Assembly (NCBI GenBank): GCA_002418825.1
Contig: DIEW01000015.1
Location: forward strand, 1 to 64,000
DNA length: 64,000 nucleotides
Direction of reading: 5' to 3'
Origin: Syntrophaceae bacterium UBA5764
GTDB taxonomy: Bacteria > Desulfobacterota > Syntrophia > Syntrophales > Smithellaceae
The stretch's first letter is position 1. Each line of letters begins with the position of its first letter. Made by a program: the position numbers and the translations under genes. The notes beneath the pieces are model-generated. The model worked only from the letters and a program-made list of their open reading frames with translations, was not told the DNA's origin and did no database searches. Of the stretch, positions 9,163 to 17,577 are shown one piece after another.

Positions 9163-9564
9163 ATGAGGAAAGATAGAAAAATCAGAATCGTTTTAGCCAA
9201 GCCGGGGCTGGATGGTCATGACCGCGGGGCGAAGCTTTTAGTGCGCATCTTTATGGAAGCGGGGATGGAAGTTATTTACACGGGGCTTCGCCAGACGCCG
9301 GAAATGATTGTGGCCACCGCTCTTCAGGAAGACGCGGATGTGATAGGCCTAAGCAGCTTATCCGGTGTGCACAATTATTTTTTCCCGCGCGTGACGGAAC
9401 TCCTGCGCGAAAAAGGCATGGCCGATGTGCTGGTGGTGGGCGGTGGGATTATTCCCGATGAAGACATTGCCGGTTTGAAAAAAGCGGGCATTGCCGCCAT
9501 CTTTGGGCCGGGCACGCCGACTACGGAAATTGTGGAATTTATCCGGGCCAACGTCCGCAAATAA
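9163..9564 (+). CDS. mcmA2: Methylmalonyl-CoA mutase, small B12-binding subunit
   Basis: A 133-residue cobalamin-binding domain: [14 protein letters not shown] carries the DxHxxG motif whose His is the lower axial ligand of B12. [12 protein letters not shown] and a [12 protein letters not shown] stretch (the GG region) follow. It is the partner of the large subunit 34 bases upstream. The split arrangement (about 560 + 133 residues) is usual in archaea and many anaerobic bacteria. No MeaB-type GTPase chaperone gene follows; epimerase does. Confidence 0.93.
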   Translation: MRKDRKIRIVLAKPGLDGHDRGAKLLVRIFMEAGMEVIYTGLRQTPEMIVATALQEDADVIGLSSLSGVHNYFFPRVTELLREKGMADVLVVGGGIIPDEDIAGLKKAGIAAIFGPGTPTTEIVEFIRANVRK

Positions 9565-9580
9565 ACATAAAGGAGAAAAA

Positions 9581-9991
9581 ATGAAAGTTCTGAAAATTGA
9601 CCATATCGGCATTGCCGTAAAAAGTATTGATGAAGCGAAAAATCTCTACAGCGGCCTTTTGGGCTTGAACCATGAAGGCAGTGAAACAGTGGCCGAGCAA
9701 AAAGTAACCACGGCATTTTTTCCGGTGGGCGATACGGAAGTTGAACTTATGGAGTCAACATCACCTGATGGGCCGATTGCCAAATATATTGAAAAGAAGG
9801 GCGAAGGAATTCAGCACATCGCTTTCCGCGTGGAAAATATCGAAGAGGCGCTGGCGGAGCTTAAAGCCAAAGGCATTCAGCTAATCGATGAAAAACCGCG
9901 CCGAGGCGCCAGCGGGGCAAAAATTGCCTTTCTGCATCCGAAATCAACTTTTGGGGTTTTGGTTGAACTTTGCGAGAAGCAAGAATCATAA
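9581..9991 (+). CDS. mce: Methylmalonyl-CoA epimerase
   Basis: A 136-residue vicinal-oxygen-chelate (glyoxalase-fold) protein with two repeats. Metal-binding positions fit methylmalonyl-CoA epimerase: His in KIDHIGIAV, His in IQHIAFRVE and Glu in VLVELCE. It interconverts (R)- and (S)-methylmalonyl-CoA, linking the mutase to propionyl-CoA carboxylase/transcarboxylase. ATG 9581 follows AAAGGAG at 9569-9574 and sits 16 bases after the mutase small subunit stop, so these genes are one operon. The upstream in-frame extension is not translated by this logic. Confidence 0.92.
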   Translation: MKVLKIDHIGIAVKSIDEAKNLYSGLLGLNHEGSETVAEQKVTTAFFPVGDTEVELMESTSPDGPIAKYIEKKGEGIQHIAFRVENIEEALAELKAKGIQLIDEKPRRGASGAKIAFLHPKSTFGVLVELCEKQES

Positions 9992-10070
9992 CTCCTGAAA
10001 GAAATAGTCGCTTTCACCTACAAACAAACAAGCATGGCAAACAATTATTCTGATAATTTGCTTTTGAAGT

Positions 10071-10203
10071 GTTTAACGGAGCCGCGACTGAGCTGTCTCG
10101 TGTAACGGGATCTGTTCCAGTCGCTTGTTCGGCCGCCGCAGGCGGTTGAGCAAGCGACTTTCAGGCGCGGCTGTAAACCGTCGCCTGCATGGCTTTGTTG
10201 GCT
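10071..10203 (-). repeat. attC-like recombination site of the DsrE cassette (133 bp)
   Basis: Read on the minus strand, the element begins with AGCCAAC (plus 10197-10203), one base after the DsrE stop, and ends with GTTAAAC (plus 10071-10077), a match to the attC R' core GTTRRRY. It is highly palindromic: AGTCGCTTGTTC (10119-10130) pairs with GAGCAAGCGACT (10148-10159), and AGCCGCG pairs with CGCGGCT further out. The first bases (CCAACAAA..CATGCAG) are shared with the second site at 10582-10644. Its R'' box is the exact complement of the first bases of its own cassette (GTTGGCT), as cassette circularisation requires. Confidence 0.65.
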
Positions 10204-10204
10204 G

Positions 10205-10561
10205 CTAGAATGTGATGACCTTATCGCTGCCAATAACCCATTCGGCCAGTTCCGGCATGGTTGCTTTCTCTGCTCCGTCGAAATAGGGATGGTTCTTGTA
10301 GATTCCACAGCGAGCCATGCAGGTTCCGCAAACTTTGACGGGGACACCTTTCGAGATCAAATCCTTGAGCATGGCCGAGAGGTCTTGGTCGTAGTTCTCG
10401 GGCGGCTTGCATACGTCGCGTGCCATGTCCACGGAATCGTTCATGAGGAAGATGCGGACTTCCTGTCCGGCCTCCTGAAGTTTTCCTGCCAGTCGGAGTC
10501 CGTTCCACGTGATATCGGTGTTGTCGTACGGTTCGCGGTTGAAGATGATCAGCACTTTCAT
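10205..10561 (-). CDS. DsrE/DsrF-like family protein (cassette gene)
   Basis: A 118-residue protein of the DsrE/DsrF-like fold: an initial strand MKVLIIFNREPYD, an amphipathic helix, VRIFLMNDSV, and a C-terminal VKVCGTCMARCGI. Cysteines are at 51, 78, 81 and 85. Members handle sulfur-relay or redox reactions; the last Cys cluster would be the likely active thiol site. It is the only gene between two attC-like sites, so it is probably a mobile gene cassette. GGGAAAAC before ATG 10561 gives a ribosome-binding site. Its substrate is unknown. Confidence 0.78.
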   Translation of the reverse strand: MKVLIIFNREPYDNTDITWNGLRLAGKLQEAGQEVRIFLMNDSVDMARDVCKPPENYDQDLSAMLKDLISKGVPVKVCGTCMARCGIYKNHPYFDGAEKATMPELAEWVIGSDKVITF

Positions 10562-10581
10562 GTTTTCCCTTTCTCTTGTTC

Positions 10582-10644
10582 AGCCAACGACAGAGATCAG
10601 TGGCCGGGGCGCAAGCCCCGGTCCACTGCATTGATTTGTTGGGA
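10582..10644 (-). repeat. attC-like recombination site of the restriction-modification cassette (63 bp)
   Basis: On the minus strand it starts TCCCAAC (plus 10638-10644) and ends GTTGGCT (plus 10582-10588). The core is a 13-bp hairpin, CAGTGG-CCGGGGC (10598-10610) against GCCCCGG-CCACTG (10615-10628), with one unpaired base at 10622. That pattern (short stem, tetraloop, an extrahelical base, complementary outer boxes) and the size are those of an integron attC site. The outer R'' box TCCCAAC is the exact complement of GTTGGGA found where this cassette begins (12583-12589). Confidence 0.75.
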
Positions 10645-10662
10645 CTTTTCTCAAGATATTCT

Positions 10663-11601
10663 TTAACAATAATCAGGTGATGGTTCGTGTACTTCTGTAT
10701 GGCAATCCATCCATTCTAAATCTTTACCAATAACAAGCTCTTCAATCATAGAATGATGTGTATTTGTCATTGGGATTAGGCGCATTTGAAATCCGTGCAA
10801 TCTAGCCATTGCCTTTACTTCATCAGCATTATCATATGTCATTAGGAAGTCGCCTTCTATGGAATCGCATAGAGTAAACAAACGTTCATGGTCGAGATCG
10901 AAGTGGCGGTATAGTCTTTTGCCCGCCTTTTTACCTCCTGCTGTATAAGGTGGATCAATAAAGAAAATAACATCCCTTCTGTTTGAATATTCTTGAATAA
11001 CTTCCAGGCCGTCCTTTTGAAGAAAGGTTATTTTATTCTGAATAAATTTTAAATTATTAAATCGTTTTGCAAGTGTTTCCGGATACCATCGAGAATGAAT
11101 TCCCTTACCGTTTTCTCCATATTTTAAAAATCCAGAACCCTCAGCTAATATGCCACCGTGAAAGGTCCTGTTTTTTAATATAGTTTGAAATGCTCTTTCT
11201 TTTGTACTCACTTCTTTTTTTGAAATTTCTTCTATTACTGAATCTCTTGTTAGAACAAAGGACAATATTTTATCAGCAATCCATTCTGAATTTCCATCGA
11301 TTACAGACTGCCAGACTGATGCAATATCATCATCAATTTCCGACATGATAACTCTTGATACTAAATTCTCGAATAGACCTGTGAGGCTTATTATTCCACC
11401 GCCTGCAAAGGGCTCTATCAAGATTGTTGGCTTCGGATTATGATTTGATACCCATTCCCGAAATGTTGGGACAAACCATGTTTTACCGCCAGGATAGCGG
11501 AATGGGCTTCGCTGAGGTATTGACGCAACATTAACAGGTCTGGGTCTTGTGATCTCTTCACCCATTTCTGAAAATAATGTTTGTTGTTTAGGTTTTTTCA
11601 T
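10663..11601 (-). CDS. D12-class N6-adenine DNA methyltransferase (Dam/DpnM type)
   Basis: A 312-residue alpha-class adenine methyltransferase. Order of motifs: FRYPGGK (about residues 34-40, SAM-binding motif X), FAGGG (motif I), then DPPYTAGGK at about 215 (motif IV catalytic DPPY). The family methylates adenine N6 in duplex DNA. It starts one base after the stop of the NotI-family nuclease gene, which strongly suggests a cognate restriction-modification pair. Base composition is clearly AT-richer than the operons on either side, consistent with transfer. The pair lies inside one attC-bounded cassette. Confidence 0.85.
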   Translation of the reverse strand: MKKPKQQTLFSEMGEEITRPRPVNVASIPQRSPFRYPGGKTWFVPTFREWVSNHNPKPTILIEPFAGGGIISLTGLFENLVSRVIMSEIDDDIASVWQSVIDGNSEWIADKILSFVLTRDSVIEEISKKEVSTKERAFQTILKNRTFHGGILAEGSGFLKYGENGKGIHSRWYPETLAKRFNNLKFIQNKITFLQKDGLEVIQEYSNRRDVIFFIDPPYTAGGKKAGKRLYRHFDLDHERLFTLCDSIEGDFLMTYDNADEVKAMARLHGFQMRLIPMTNTHHSMIEELVIGKDLEWMDCHTEVHEPSPDYC

Positions 11602-11602
11602 C

Positions 11603-12511
11603 TTAAAAAGGATTATCTATTGTTTTGTTCGTTGGTGGTGTTTCAAGTTTATCGTCTAGCTTATCCTGCAATAATCTTATAAAATCATCAATCTTACCGG
11701 GCACAGGAGTAGTTATAGATATTAGAGCAGGTTCAAATTCTGTGAAGACTTCATCGATTTTTGTTAACATAAACCTTTCCTGACCATCTTCTTCGATTAA
11801 CTTAAGATCATATATGAGCCATGCAATATCAGCTTTTGATTTGCTCACTGATTTCAGGGGCGGAAGTGTATCAAAGAAACTCTTATTTAATGCAACTGCT
11901 GATCTTTTTCGCCATGTGTGAAGAATGCCACCCTTGAATAATAGCTGAGGCGCTAACCGCTTCCTTGAAGATGAAAGATAATCTGGCCTAGGATAGTTTG
12001 GTTGTGCAGACCAGTCCATTTTTGCATTACCCTTCGGATCTTTCATATAGTACTCGAATGGATCACGAACATTTCCTGAGATATAAACTGCTTGAACTTC
12101 TAGAGCACCAAAATCAAGAATCTTCCCGCAATCATCATATTGAACAAGAACAATATCAATATTGCCAGCTGATTTACCGTTTGCATCGTTCAGGCGAACT
12201 TCCGTGAGGGAACTCCACAATGCATCCTTATCAAAGAAAAAAGAAGCTGCATCATCTGTAATTAGCCATTCCTCTCTAAACCGAATGGGACAAGTGATCG
12301 CTGGATAGCTGTTTTGAAAAACACTGCATACCCCGAGTGGATTCTTTGCCTTGTCTTTTGTGCAGTTTGGTACTTTGTTATTGAAAGGACATAGGCGATG
12401 GGATCTGTATCGGTTAGCTTTTGCTGTTTGATCGTTAATGAGGTGACCAAAAACCTCTGCAAGTGGCTGATTATGATCTTTCATGCTTTTGATTATACCA
12501 TCATATTTCAT
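11603..12511 (-). CDS. NotI-family type II restriction endonuclease
   Basis: A 302-residue protein that I recognise as NotI family by CPFNNKVPNC and the following NPLGVCS, the region that in NotI forms a Cys4 iron-binding fold (Cys41, 50, 62 and possibly 74 here). A PD-(D/E)xK-type centre is visible as Asp119 in NIDIVLV and Glu138-x-Gln140 in ALEVQAV, as in NotI (D..ExQ). It would cut a specific DNA site; NotI itself cuts GCGGCCGC. The partner is an adenine methylase, so the site here should contain A and differ from that of NotI. Start ATG 12511 follows GGAGG (12514-ish region reading TCCCTCCT on the minus strand). Confidence 0.8.
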   Translation of the reverse strand: MKYDGIIKSMKDHNQPLAEVFGHLINDQTAKANRYRSHRLCPFNNKVPNCTKDKAKNPLGVCSVFQNSYPAITCPIRFREEWLITDDAASFFFDKDALWSSLTEVRLNDANGKSAGNIDIVLVQYDDCGKILDFGALEVQAVYISGNVRDPFEYYMKDPKGNAKMDWSAQPNYPRPDYLSSSRKRLAPQLLFKGGILHTWRKRSAVALNKSFFDTLPPLKSVSKSKADIAWLIYDLKLIEEDGQERFMLTKIDEVFTEFEPALISITTPVPGKIDDFIRLLQDKLDDKLETPPTNKTIDNPF

Positions 12512-12582
12512 AGGAGGGATAATACTAATTTTGTAAGTCAGTTCAATTCTATTCGCTGATAAGCGCTATTTCCTAGCATTGG

Positions 12583-12589
12583 TCCCAAC
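12583..12589 (-). repeat. Cassette boundary core site GTTGGGA
   Basis: Minus-strand GTTGGGA marks the upstream edge of the restriction-modification cassette. Cut after the G, the cassette would run from 12588 down to 10588 (2001 bp) and, when circular, rebuild a site whose outer boxes are perfectly complementary (TCCCAAC/GTTGGGA). The sequence directly upstream should then be the attC of the previous cassette; it is palindromic (GCCGACAGTGCTGTCGGC, plus 12636-12653 region) but I could not find a clean R'' box. Confidence 0.5.
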
Positions 12590-12982
12590 AATGTTTATAT
12601 GGATCGGTGCTAATACTGCAAACGCCGACAGCACTGTCGGCCTAACACCCCTCTAAAAAATCTATGATTTTGAACTTAATAGCTTAATATTAAACAAGAA
12701 TCAATGTTTTTGTTTGTCTTTATTTTGGATATTATGCCGATCCTTATAATATCACAATTCACTGCAATTATTTTTCTTCTAATCCCTCAACAAACGCCAG
12801 CACATTTTTCCCCAATATGCTGTGGTTATAGCCTCCCTCTAAAATGCCGAAGCAGCCACCGTGGTTGCGCTGGGCGGTTTCTCGCATCAGTTTGCCCATA
12901 AAAGTATAATCCTCGGTTTTTAATAGGCCGCCCCAGTCGGCTTCGTGATTGTCGAATCCGGCGGAAGCGGCAATCATGTCGG
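12585..12982. repeat. Direct repeat copy A (deacetylase 3' end plus downstream element)
   Basis: This stretch repeats 17578-17919 in the same orientation. Both copies contain TGTTTATATGGATCGG near the left edge, a GC-rich palindrome, an AT-rich spacer that has diverged, and then the last 70 codons of the histone-deacetylase-like gene, nearly identical at the protein level. Similarity stops abruptly at 12982 in the middle of the gene. The two copies bracket about 4.6 kb containing the amide hydrolase and the GGDEF-EAL gene. Confidence 0.8.
12768..12982 (-). pseudogene. 5'-truncated fragment of histone deacetylase-like gene
   Basis: About 70 codons match the C-terminus of the complete deacetylase at 17705-18451 (for example AASAGFDNHEADWGG and EGGYNH are the same), with a few conservative changes (M/I, I/V, E/K). 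The frame upstream hits a TAG within seven codons, so the N-terminal 170 residues, including the catalytic GHH region, are missing. It cannot form an active enzyme and looks like a leftover of a partial duplication. Confidence 0.85.
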
Positions 12983-13015
12983 TGTGTCGGCGCTACATTT
13001 TCAAAAAATCGTTCA

Positions 13016-14125
13016 TTATCGTCCTGTCCGGTCCGTGATATCTACAATAATTTCCCGGTCGGTAAACATCGGGATAGTTCTGATTCGGTTTGTCTGAAAG
13101 TTGATTTTTTTGAGGTCGATTTTCCTGAGGTTGAAATTGTCGTAGGTGCGGTAATAATACACGCGGTTGGTCAGATCACGGAAACTGGACCACTGGGTCG
13201 TTTCGCTGGCGGTAATGTTGCCTTTCGCATCTCGGTCCACCGCCATGCCCCGGACGATATGCAATGAGCTGACGATGTGTTGAGCAAGATTCAGCAGGCC
13301 TTCGGCATTTTCCTGCTGGTCGGCAAATCGAAGCGTGACGGCCATCCGGACAAAGCGGGAAGGGGGTGTCAAATCACCCGGCAGGCCGAACAAGCTTGCG
13401 CCGTGGCCGGTGGCGGTATAAGCCTTGCCGCCGAAGACGGCGGGCGGTGTCTGATCGTTTTTCATGCCGACATAATTGCGCAGATTTGTGAGCATCCAGG
13501 GAAAATTCGGCGCGTTGGTCATGATCCCCAGGGGGTTGTCGTAAATATGCACATTACCCTGTTCGTATTCGATAACGGCGCAGTCGCCGGATGCGTCGTG
13601 TAAAATGAAATGGCCGGGAAGCACCATGCCTCCCAATTCCGGATTTTTGTGTCCAAAAACTTTTACTTTGTTAATGGCTTGCACCGCTTCTTTAACGCTG
13701 CCGAAATTTCCCAGAATCCAGGAGCCGAAAACGATATTGGCCAGCGCCGGCGATTTGTCTTTGGTAGGGACGCTTTGCCATTGCATGTCAGCGTCATACC
13801 AAAGAAGGCTGAAAGACAAGCCTGCTTCATTCAAGCCGTCACTGATACCGTCTTCTTTTCCCAGAGAGTTTATGGCGACGTACCCGTACTTGGTGATCCA
13901 TTTTACGGGGACAACACCATCGGGCGCGGGACTGACGAAACTTTTTCCGCGCGGCACCACAATCACGGCATAACCCATATCGTAACCGAATTCCATGGTT
14001 CGTCCACTGATAATGGTTTTATCCTTGGCAGTTACGCTGAAAACGGAACAGGCGCTGAGTGTTTTCCATGGCCCGCACACTATCACGCAGGTCAGAATCA
14101 GAATAGATACCACTAATTTTTTCAT
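13016..14125 (-). CDS. Linear amide C-N hydrolase (choloylglycine hydrolase family), exported
   Basis: A 369-residue Ntn-hydrolase precursor. ATG 14125 has a strong AAGGAGG; the frame extends 16 codons further but without support. A signal peptide (KKLVVSILILTCVIVC, then LSA) ends directly before CSVFSV, so cleavage would expose the N-terminal catalytic Cys26, as in penicillin V acylase and bile-salt hydrolases. ISGRTMEFGYD matches the next conserved block. It hydrolyses linear amides such as N-acyl amino acids, acyl-homoserine lactones or conjugated bile acids; which one is not clear. It follows a GGDEF-EAL gene by about 130 bases, same strand. Confidence 0.85.
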   Translation of the reverse strand: MKKLVVSILILTCVIVCGPWKTLSACSVFSVTAKDKTIISGRTMEFGYDMGYAVIVVPRGKSFVSPAPDGVVPVKWITKYGYVAINSLGKEDGISDGLNEAGLSFSLLWYDADMQWQSVPTKDKSPALANIVFGSWILGNFGSVKEAVQAINKVKVFGHKNPELGGMVLPGHFILHDASGDCAVIEYEQGNVHIYDNPLGIMTNAPNFPWMLTNLRNYVGMKNDQTPPAVFGGKAYTATGHGASLFGLPGDLTPPSRFVRMAVTLRFADQQENAEGLLNLAQHIVSSLHIVRGMAVDRDAKGNITASETTQWSSFRDLTNRVYYYRTYDNFNLRKIDLKKINFQTNRIRTIPMFTDREIIVDITDRTGR

Positions 14126-14256
14126 GGGTTTATCCTCCTTAAAAAAGCGGAAAATTTGATGTTGCAAGTTCAATAGTTAGTTGTGATTAAAGCAGAACCG
14201 CCCCCTTTTATTTTTGCCCAATTCTTTTTTCATATGACAGCTTTTAATGAATGAAA

Positions 14257-17200
14257 TCAGTGGTTGCCTTTTTCTTGCCTACGCAAGATGGGCACTATAT
14301 CCTCTGCAACCACTGGTTTGTGGAAGTAGAATCCCTGAATTTCGAAACATAAATTGTCTTTGAGAAAGGCCAGCTGCTGCTGGGTTTCCACTCCTTCAGC
14401 CACGACATGCAGGCCAAGCGTTTTCCCAAGCTGTAAAATGATTTTGATGATTCCTTCATCCTTGGCGTTCTTGGCGATTCCGCGGATGAACTGCATGTCA
14501 ATTTTAATCCGGTCAACCGGCAGGTCTTTCAGGCGGCCCAGCGAGGAATAATCGGTTCCGAAATCGTCAATCGAGAGAGACAGCCCCAGCGCTTTGAGTT
14601 TGTTCATCGTGTTGATCACGTAGTCCTTGTCGTGTGTCCCCAGGCTTTCTGTTACTTCCAGCTCCAGGTAACAGGGCATCAGTTTCGTTTCGCGTAACAC
14701 CCTGTCGACAACATTGACGATATTTGGACTATGGAACTGTTTTACTGAAAGATTGACGGCAATCCTCGTTGGTTTGAGGCCCTGATTCTGCCACTCCATG
14801 TTCTGGCGGCACGCTGTCATCAGCACCCACTCGCCAATGGAATGAATCAGACTTGTTTTTTCCGCTATGGGAATAAACTTTGTCGGCGGTATGATTCCTT
14901 TCACGGGATGCCGCCAGCGGATCAGGGCTTCCAACCCGATGATTTCAATGGTATCAGGATTGACCTGGGGCTGATAAAGTAAAAACAGTTCGTTTCTTCC
15001 CACAGCCCGGTACAGGCTGTTGGTGAGTTCCATGTTGTCTAAAACTTCCTTTTTCATTTCGGCGGAACAAAAGGTGACTTTGTTTTTTCCCGTGCTTTTG
15101 GCGGCATACATGGCCATGTCCGCGTTTTTAATGAGTTCGTCCGCGTCTTCACCATCGAATGGAAATACGGCGACTCCCGCGCTGGCGGTGATAAAAAACT
15201 CCTGGCCTTTGATGGTGATGGGCTCATTAAAAACGCTCATGATTTTGTTTGCGGATTCTCCGATGTATTTAATATCGGGGATCTGCTGAAGCATCACGAG
15301 AAATTCATCTCCGCCGAAACGCGCGACACTATCATATTGGCGCACACATGCCGACAGCCTTTCCGCGATCTGCATGAGCATGGCGTCTCCCCCGTCATGT
15401 CCCATCGTATCGTTAACGGACTTGAAAGAATCAACGTCGATAAAGATGATGCTGATGAGCTTTTCAGTGCGCATGGCCAGACTGATGGCCTGTTTCAGGC
15501 GATCCGTCAAAAGCGCGCGATTCGGCAATGCGGTCAACGCATCATAGTAAGCCATATAGTTGATTGCTTTTTCGGCTTCCACCTGGCGCAAGGCATCCGA
15601 TAAAAGATTTCCCAAGACCTGAATGATCTCCCGGTGGTCTTGATCCCACTTCCGGGGACTTTGTATTGCCTCAAAGAAAATATACCCGATAACATTATCT
15701 GTGCCGGTCAATGCGACAATGATTAAGGATTGGATTTGTTTGTCTTTCAGGGAGTCCTTGTCCGGTATGGCACCGGGTTGCAATGTTTCTGCGTCGGAAA
15801 CGTGAATATACCCTGCCTTGTCAATCTGGTCTTTAACCCCGGGCAGCTCCAGGACTGTTTGCTGGTTTTTGGAGTCTAAGGTGGAGGCGATTCCGTCGTT
15901 GCACCACTCATGGGAATGCACTGGCTGATGGTTTTTTCCCGAATACATGAAAAGACCAGCCCGGTCGGCCTGAAAATGACGGCCGCACTGACGCAGCATA
16001 TCGTTAATGATCTTATCGATGTTCTCTTGACTGGCATCAACAAATTGGGCGGAAATGTCAGCCAGCAAACTCTGGTGTTTGACCTGTTCTTCATTTTTTG
16101 CCAACCGGTTGAAGTAAATGCGATTGATGTAAAATGCGATCCAGATCAAAACGCCGAAAATGCCTATTCGGAAGATATGGTTTGATGCGTCAATCTTTAC
16201 GGTTTGTTCCGGCACCGTTATCCATATCCATAATAGCGTTAAGAAAGTCACAAGGCTTACCACGTACAATAATCTTTTTTGACGGAATAAAATAGATACC
16301 ATGACAAAAATAAGGGGCAAGGACCAGAAAGTAACGTGATCGCTGACGAAGCTCAGAACAATAAGAGGAATCGATAAGATTACCAGGACATTCAGCAACA
16401 AATCTTTAGCCCCTTGTTGAATATTTAATTTTTGAATAATCTGCAGCGCCAATCCCAGAACGATCAGCAACAAGGTTTTCGGCAGCGATGTAATTAGGGG
16501 GCTTCCTTGGATGAACGTTTCTATGGCGAAATGCAAAAACGCACTCAGGATATAGGCCACGGTTAAATACTGGTAAAGCTCGGATTGGCTCGCTTCGCTC
16601 AGGATCTGACCTTCCTGAGGAACGGTGTTTTTCAATTTTGGTGCCATTAAACCGTATTTGGCGATGCAATAATACATCGTCGCTATCGGAATCAGGATGA
16701 TTAAGGGGGCGAGTTGGGGAAACTTGAATGGAAAGTAATAATTGATTACAAATTCGGTCATCGTTCCGACAACCAGAGCCACCGCATAAGAAACGATGAT
16801 CAGGTACGCCTGCTTCTTGATTACGCGTTCTTTTGAGGACCAGCCCCAGTGAAAAAACAGACCGATAACGATCAAAGAAAAAACGGCGTAATAAACATTG
16901 AACACCGCGTCCCACGCGGACGCAGGCCGGACATTCACCCAACCGGCATAGGTGTATTCCAGAACGTATCTTTTTAACGCCAGGTCGCCATAAAGGCTGA
17001 AGACAAAGATATTCAAGATGGCCGGAAGATAGATCAGCGCGTAAATCCATCTTTTCTTCAAAACGTTTTGCTTTCCGGTCAGGCAAAGCGTGTAGTGAAG
17101 AAGAAAACTGTATAATGTTCCCCATCCTATTGCGCCGATGCGTCTCCAGGTCAGGCTCATTTCATAAGACATTGCCGAGTTGGCGATGGAGAAAGAAAGT

Positions 17201-17346
17201 GACCAGATACAAAGGGTTAAGCAGATACAAAAAAAGAGCCGGTGAATGACAGAGCCGAAGTTGAGCCTGATCACATAAACGCCCAGGAAAAAGTACACGA
17301 CCATGGCGAGGAAAAACAGCAGTGAAATTAAGTTCGGTAAAGGCAT
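14257..17346 (-). CDS. Membrane-bound GGDEF-EAL cyclic-di-GMP enzyme with GAF domain
   Basis: A 1029-residue protein: an N-terminal multi-helix membrane region (about residues 1-225, histidine-kinase-type 7TM sensor, and more helices to about 400), a GAF-like domain (about 425-575), GGDEF near residue 674 and EAL near 804. The cyclase site GGDEF is intact and preceded by RQYD five residues upstream, the inhibitory I-site RxxD. The phosphodiesterase side keeps EALIRW, NLSVKQF, ELEVTES, DDFGT and VAEGVET. Both activities may therefore work, making it a bifunctional c-di-GMP switch. Start ATG follows AGGA. The loop normally DDFGTG reads DDFGTD. Confidence 0.9.
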   Translation of the reverse strand: MPLPNLISLLFFLAMVVYFFLGVYVIRLNFGSVIHRLFFCICLTLCIWSLSFSIANSAMSYEMSLTWRRIGAIGWGTLYSFLLHYTLCLTGKQNVLKKRWIYALIYLPAILNIFVFSLYGDLALKRYVLEYTYAGWVNVRPASAWDAVFNVYYAVFSLIVIGLFFHWGWSSKERVIKKQAYLIIVSYAVALVVGTMTEFVINYYFPFKFPQLAPLIILIPIATMYYCIAKYGLMAPKLKNTVPQEGQILSEASQSELYQYLTVAYILSAFLHFAIETFIQGSPLITSLPKTLLLIVLGLALQIIQKLNIQQGAKDLLLNVLVILSIPLIVLSFVSDHVTFWSLPLIFVMVSILFRQKRLLYVVSLVTFLTLLWIWITVPEQTVKIDASNHIFRIGIFGVLIWIAFYINRIYFNRLAKNEEQVKHQSLLADISAQFVDASQENIDKIINDMLRQCGRHFQADRAGLFMYSGKNHQPVHSHEWCNDGIASTLDSKNQQTVLELPGVKDQIDKAGYIHVSDAETLQPGAIPDKDSLKDKQIQSLIIVALTGTDNVIGYIFFEAIQSPRKWDQDHREIIQVLGNLLSDALRQVEAEKAINYMAYYDALTALPNRALLTDRLKQAISLAMRTEKLISIIFIDVDSFKSVNDTMGHDGGDAMLMQIAERLSACVRQYDSVARFGGDEFLVMLQQIPDIKYIGESANKIMSVFNEPITIKGQEFFITASAGVAVFPFDGEDADELIKNADMAMYAAKSTGKNKVTFCSAEMKKEVLDNMELTNSLYRAVGRNELFLLYQPQVNPDTIEIIGLEALIRWRHPVKGIIPPTKFIPIAEKTSLIHSIGEWVLMTACRQNMEWQNQGLKPTRIAVNLSVKQFHSPNIVNVVDRVLRETKLMPCYLELEVTESLGTHDKDYVINTMNKLKALGLSLSIDDFGTDYSSLGRLKDLPVDRIKIDMQFIRGIAKNAKDEGIIKIILQLGKTLGLHVVAEGVETQQQLAFLKDNLCFEIQGFYFHKPVVAEDIVPILRRQEKGNH

Positions 17347-17577
17347 TTTATGGAATTCCTGTAGCGATCAATTTCGAGAATCCATCTATTTTTCTATTCA
17401 ATTGGAATTTACAATTAAAATAGAACGGCCTGCTTTATTTTTCAATCCCTTTTTGTATCGAACATCGCGACTCATCCTTGAGACGACTCCGTCGGCGGTG
17501 GTGCCGAGGAAGATGGGGTTGCCGGTGCGGTAATTATCCTTCTTTTTTCCGGTTGTTTTCTCGCCATCTTGTCTTGG
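17347..17577. other. Intergenic stretch with an open frame lacking a start codon
   Basis: Between the GGDEF-EAL start and repeat copy B there is no complete gene. On the minus strand an open frame ends at TGA 17398-17400 and runs back into the repeat to a TAG near 17664 (about 85 codons) with no ATG, GTG or TTG at its beginning; its end reads GNPIFLGTTADGVVSRM and onward with a basic tail. It has protein-like composition but I recognise no family. It may be a gene remnant. Confidence 0.35.

Noticed and set aside
9992..10070. A cobalamin riboswitch connected with the mutase operon
   Set aside because: No B12-box-like sequence was found near the operon start or end.
12704..12901. Plus-strand 65-codon frame over the truncated deacetylase
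   Set aside because: It is the antisense of repeat copy A; no corresponding conserved frame over copy B.
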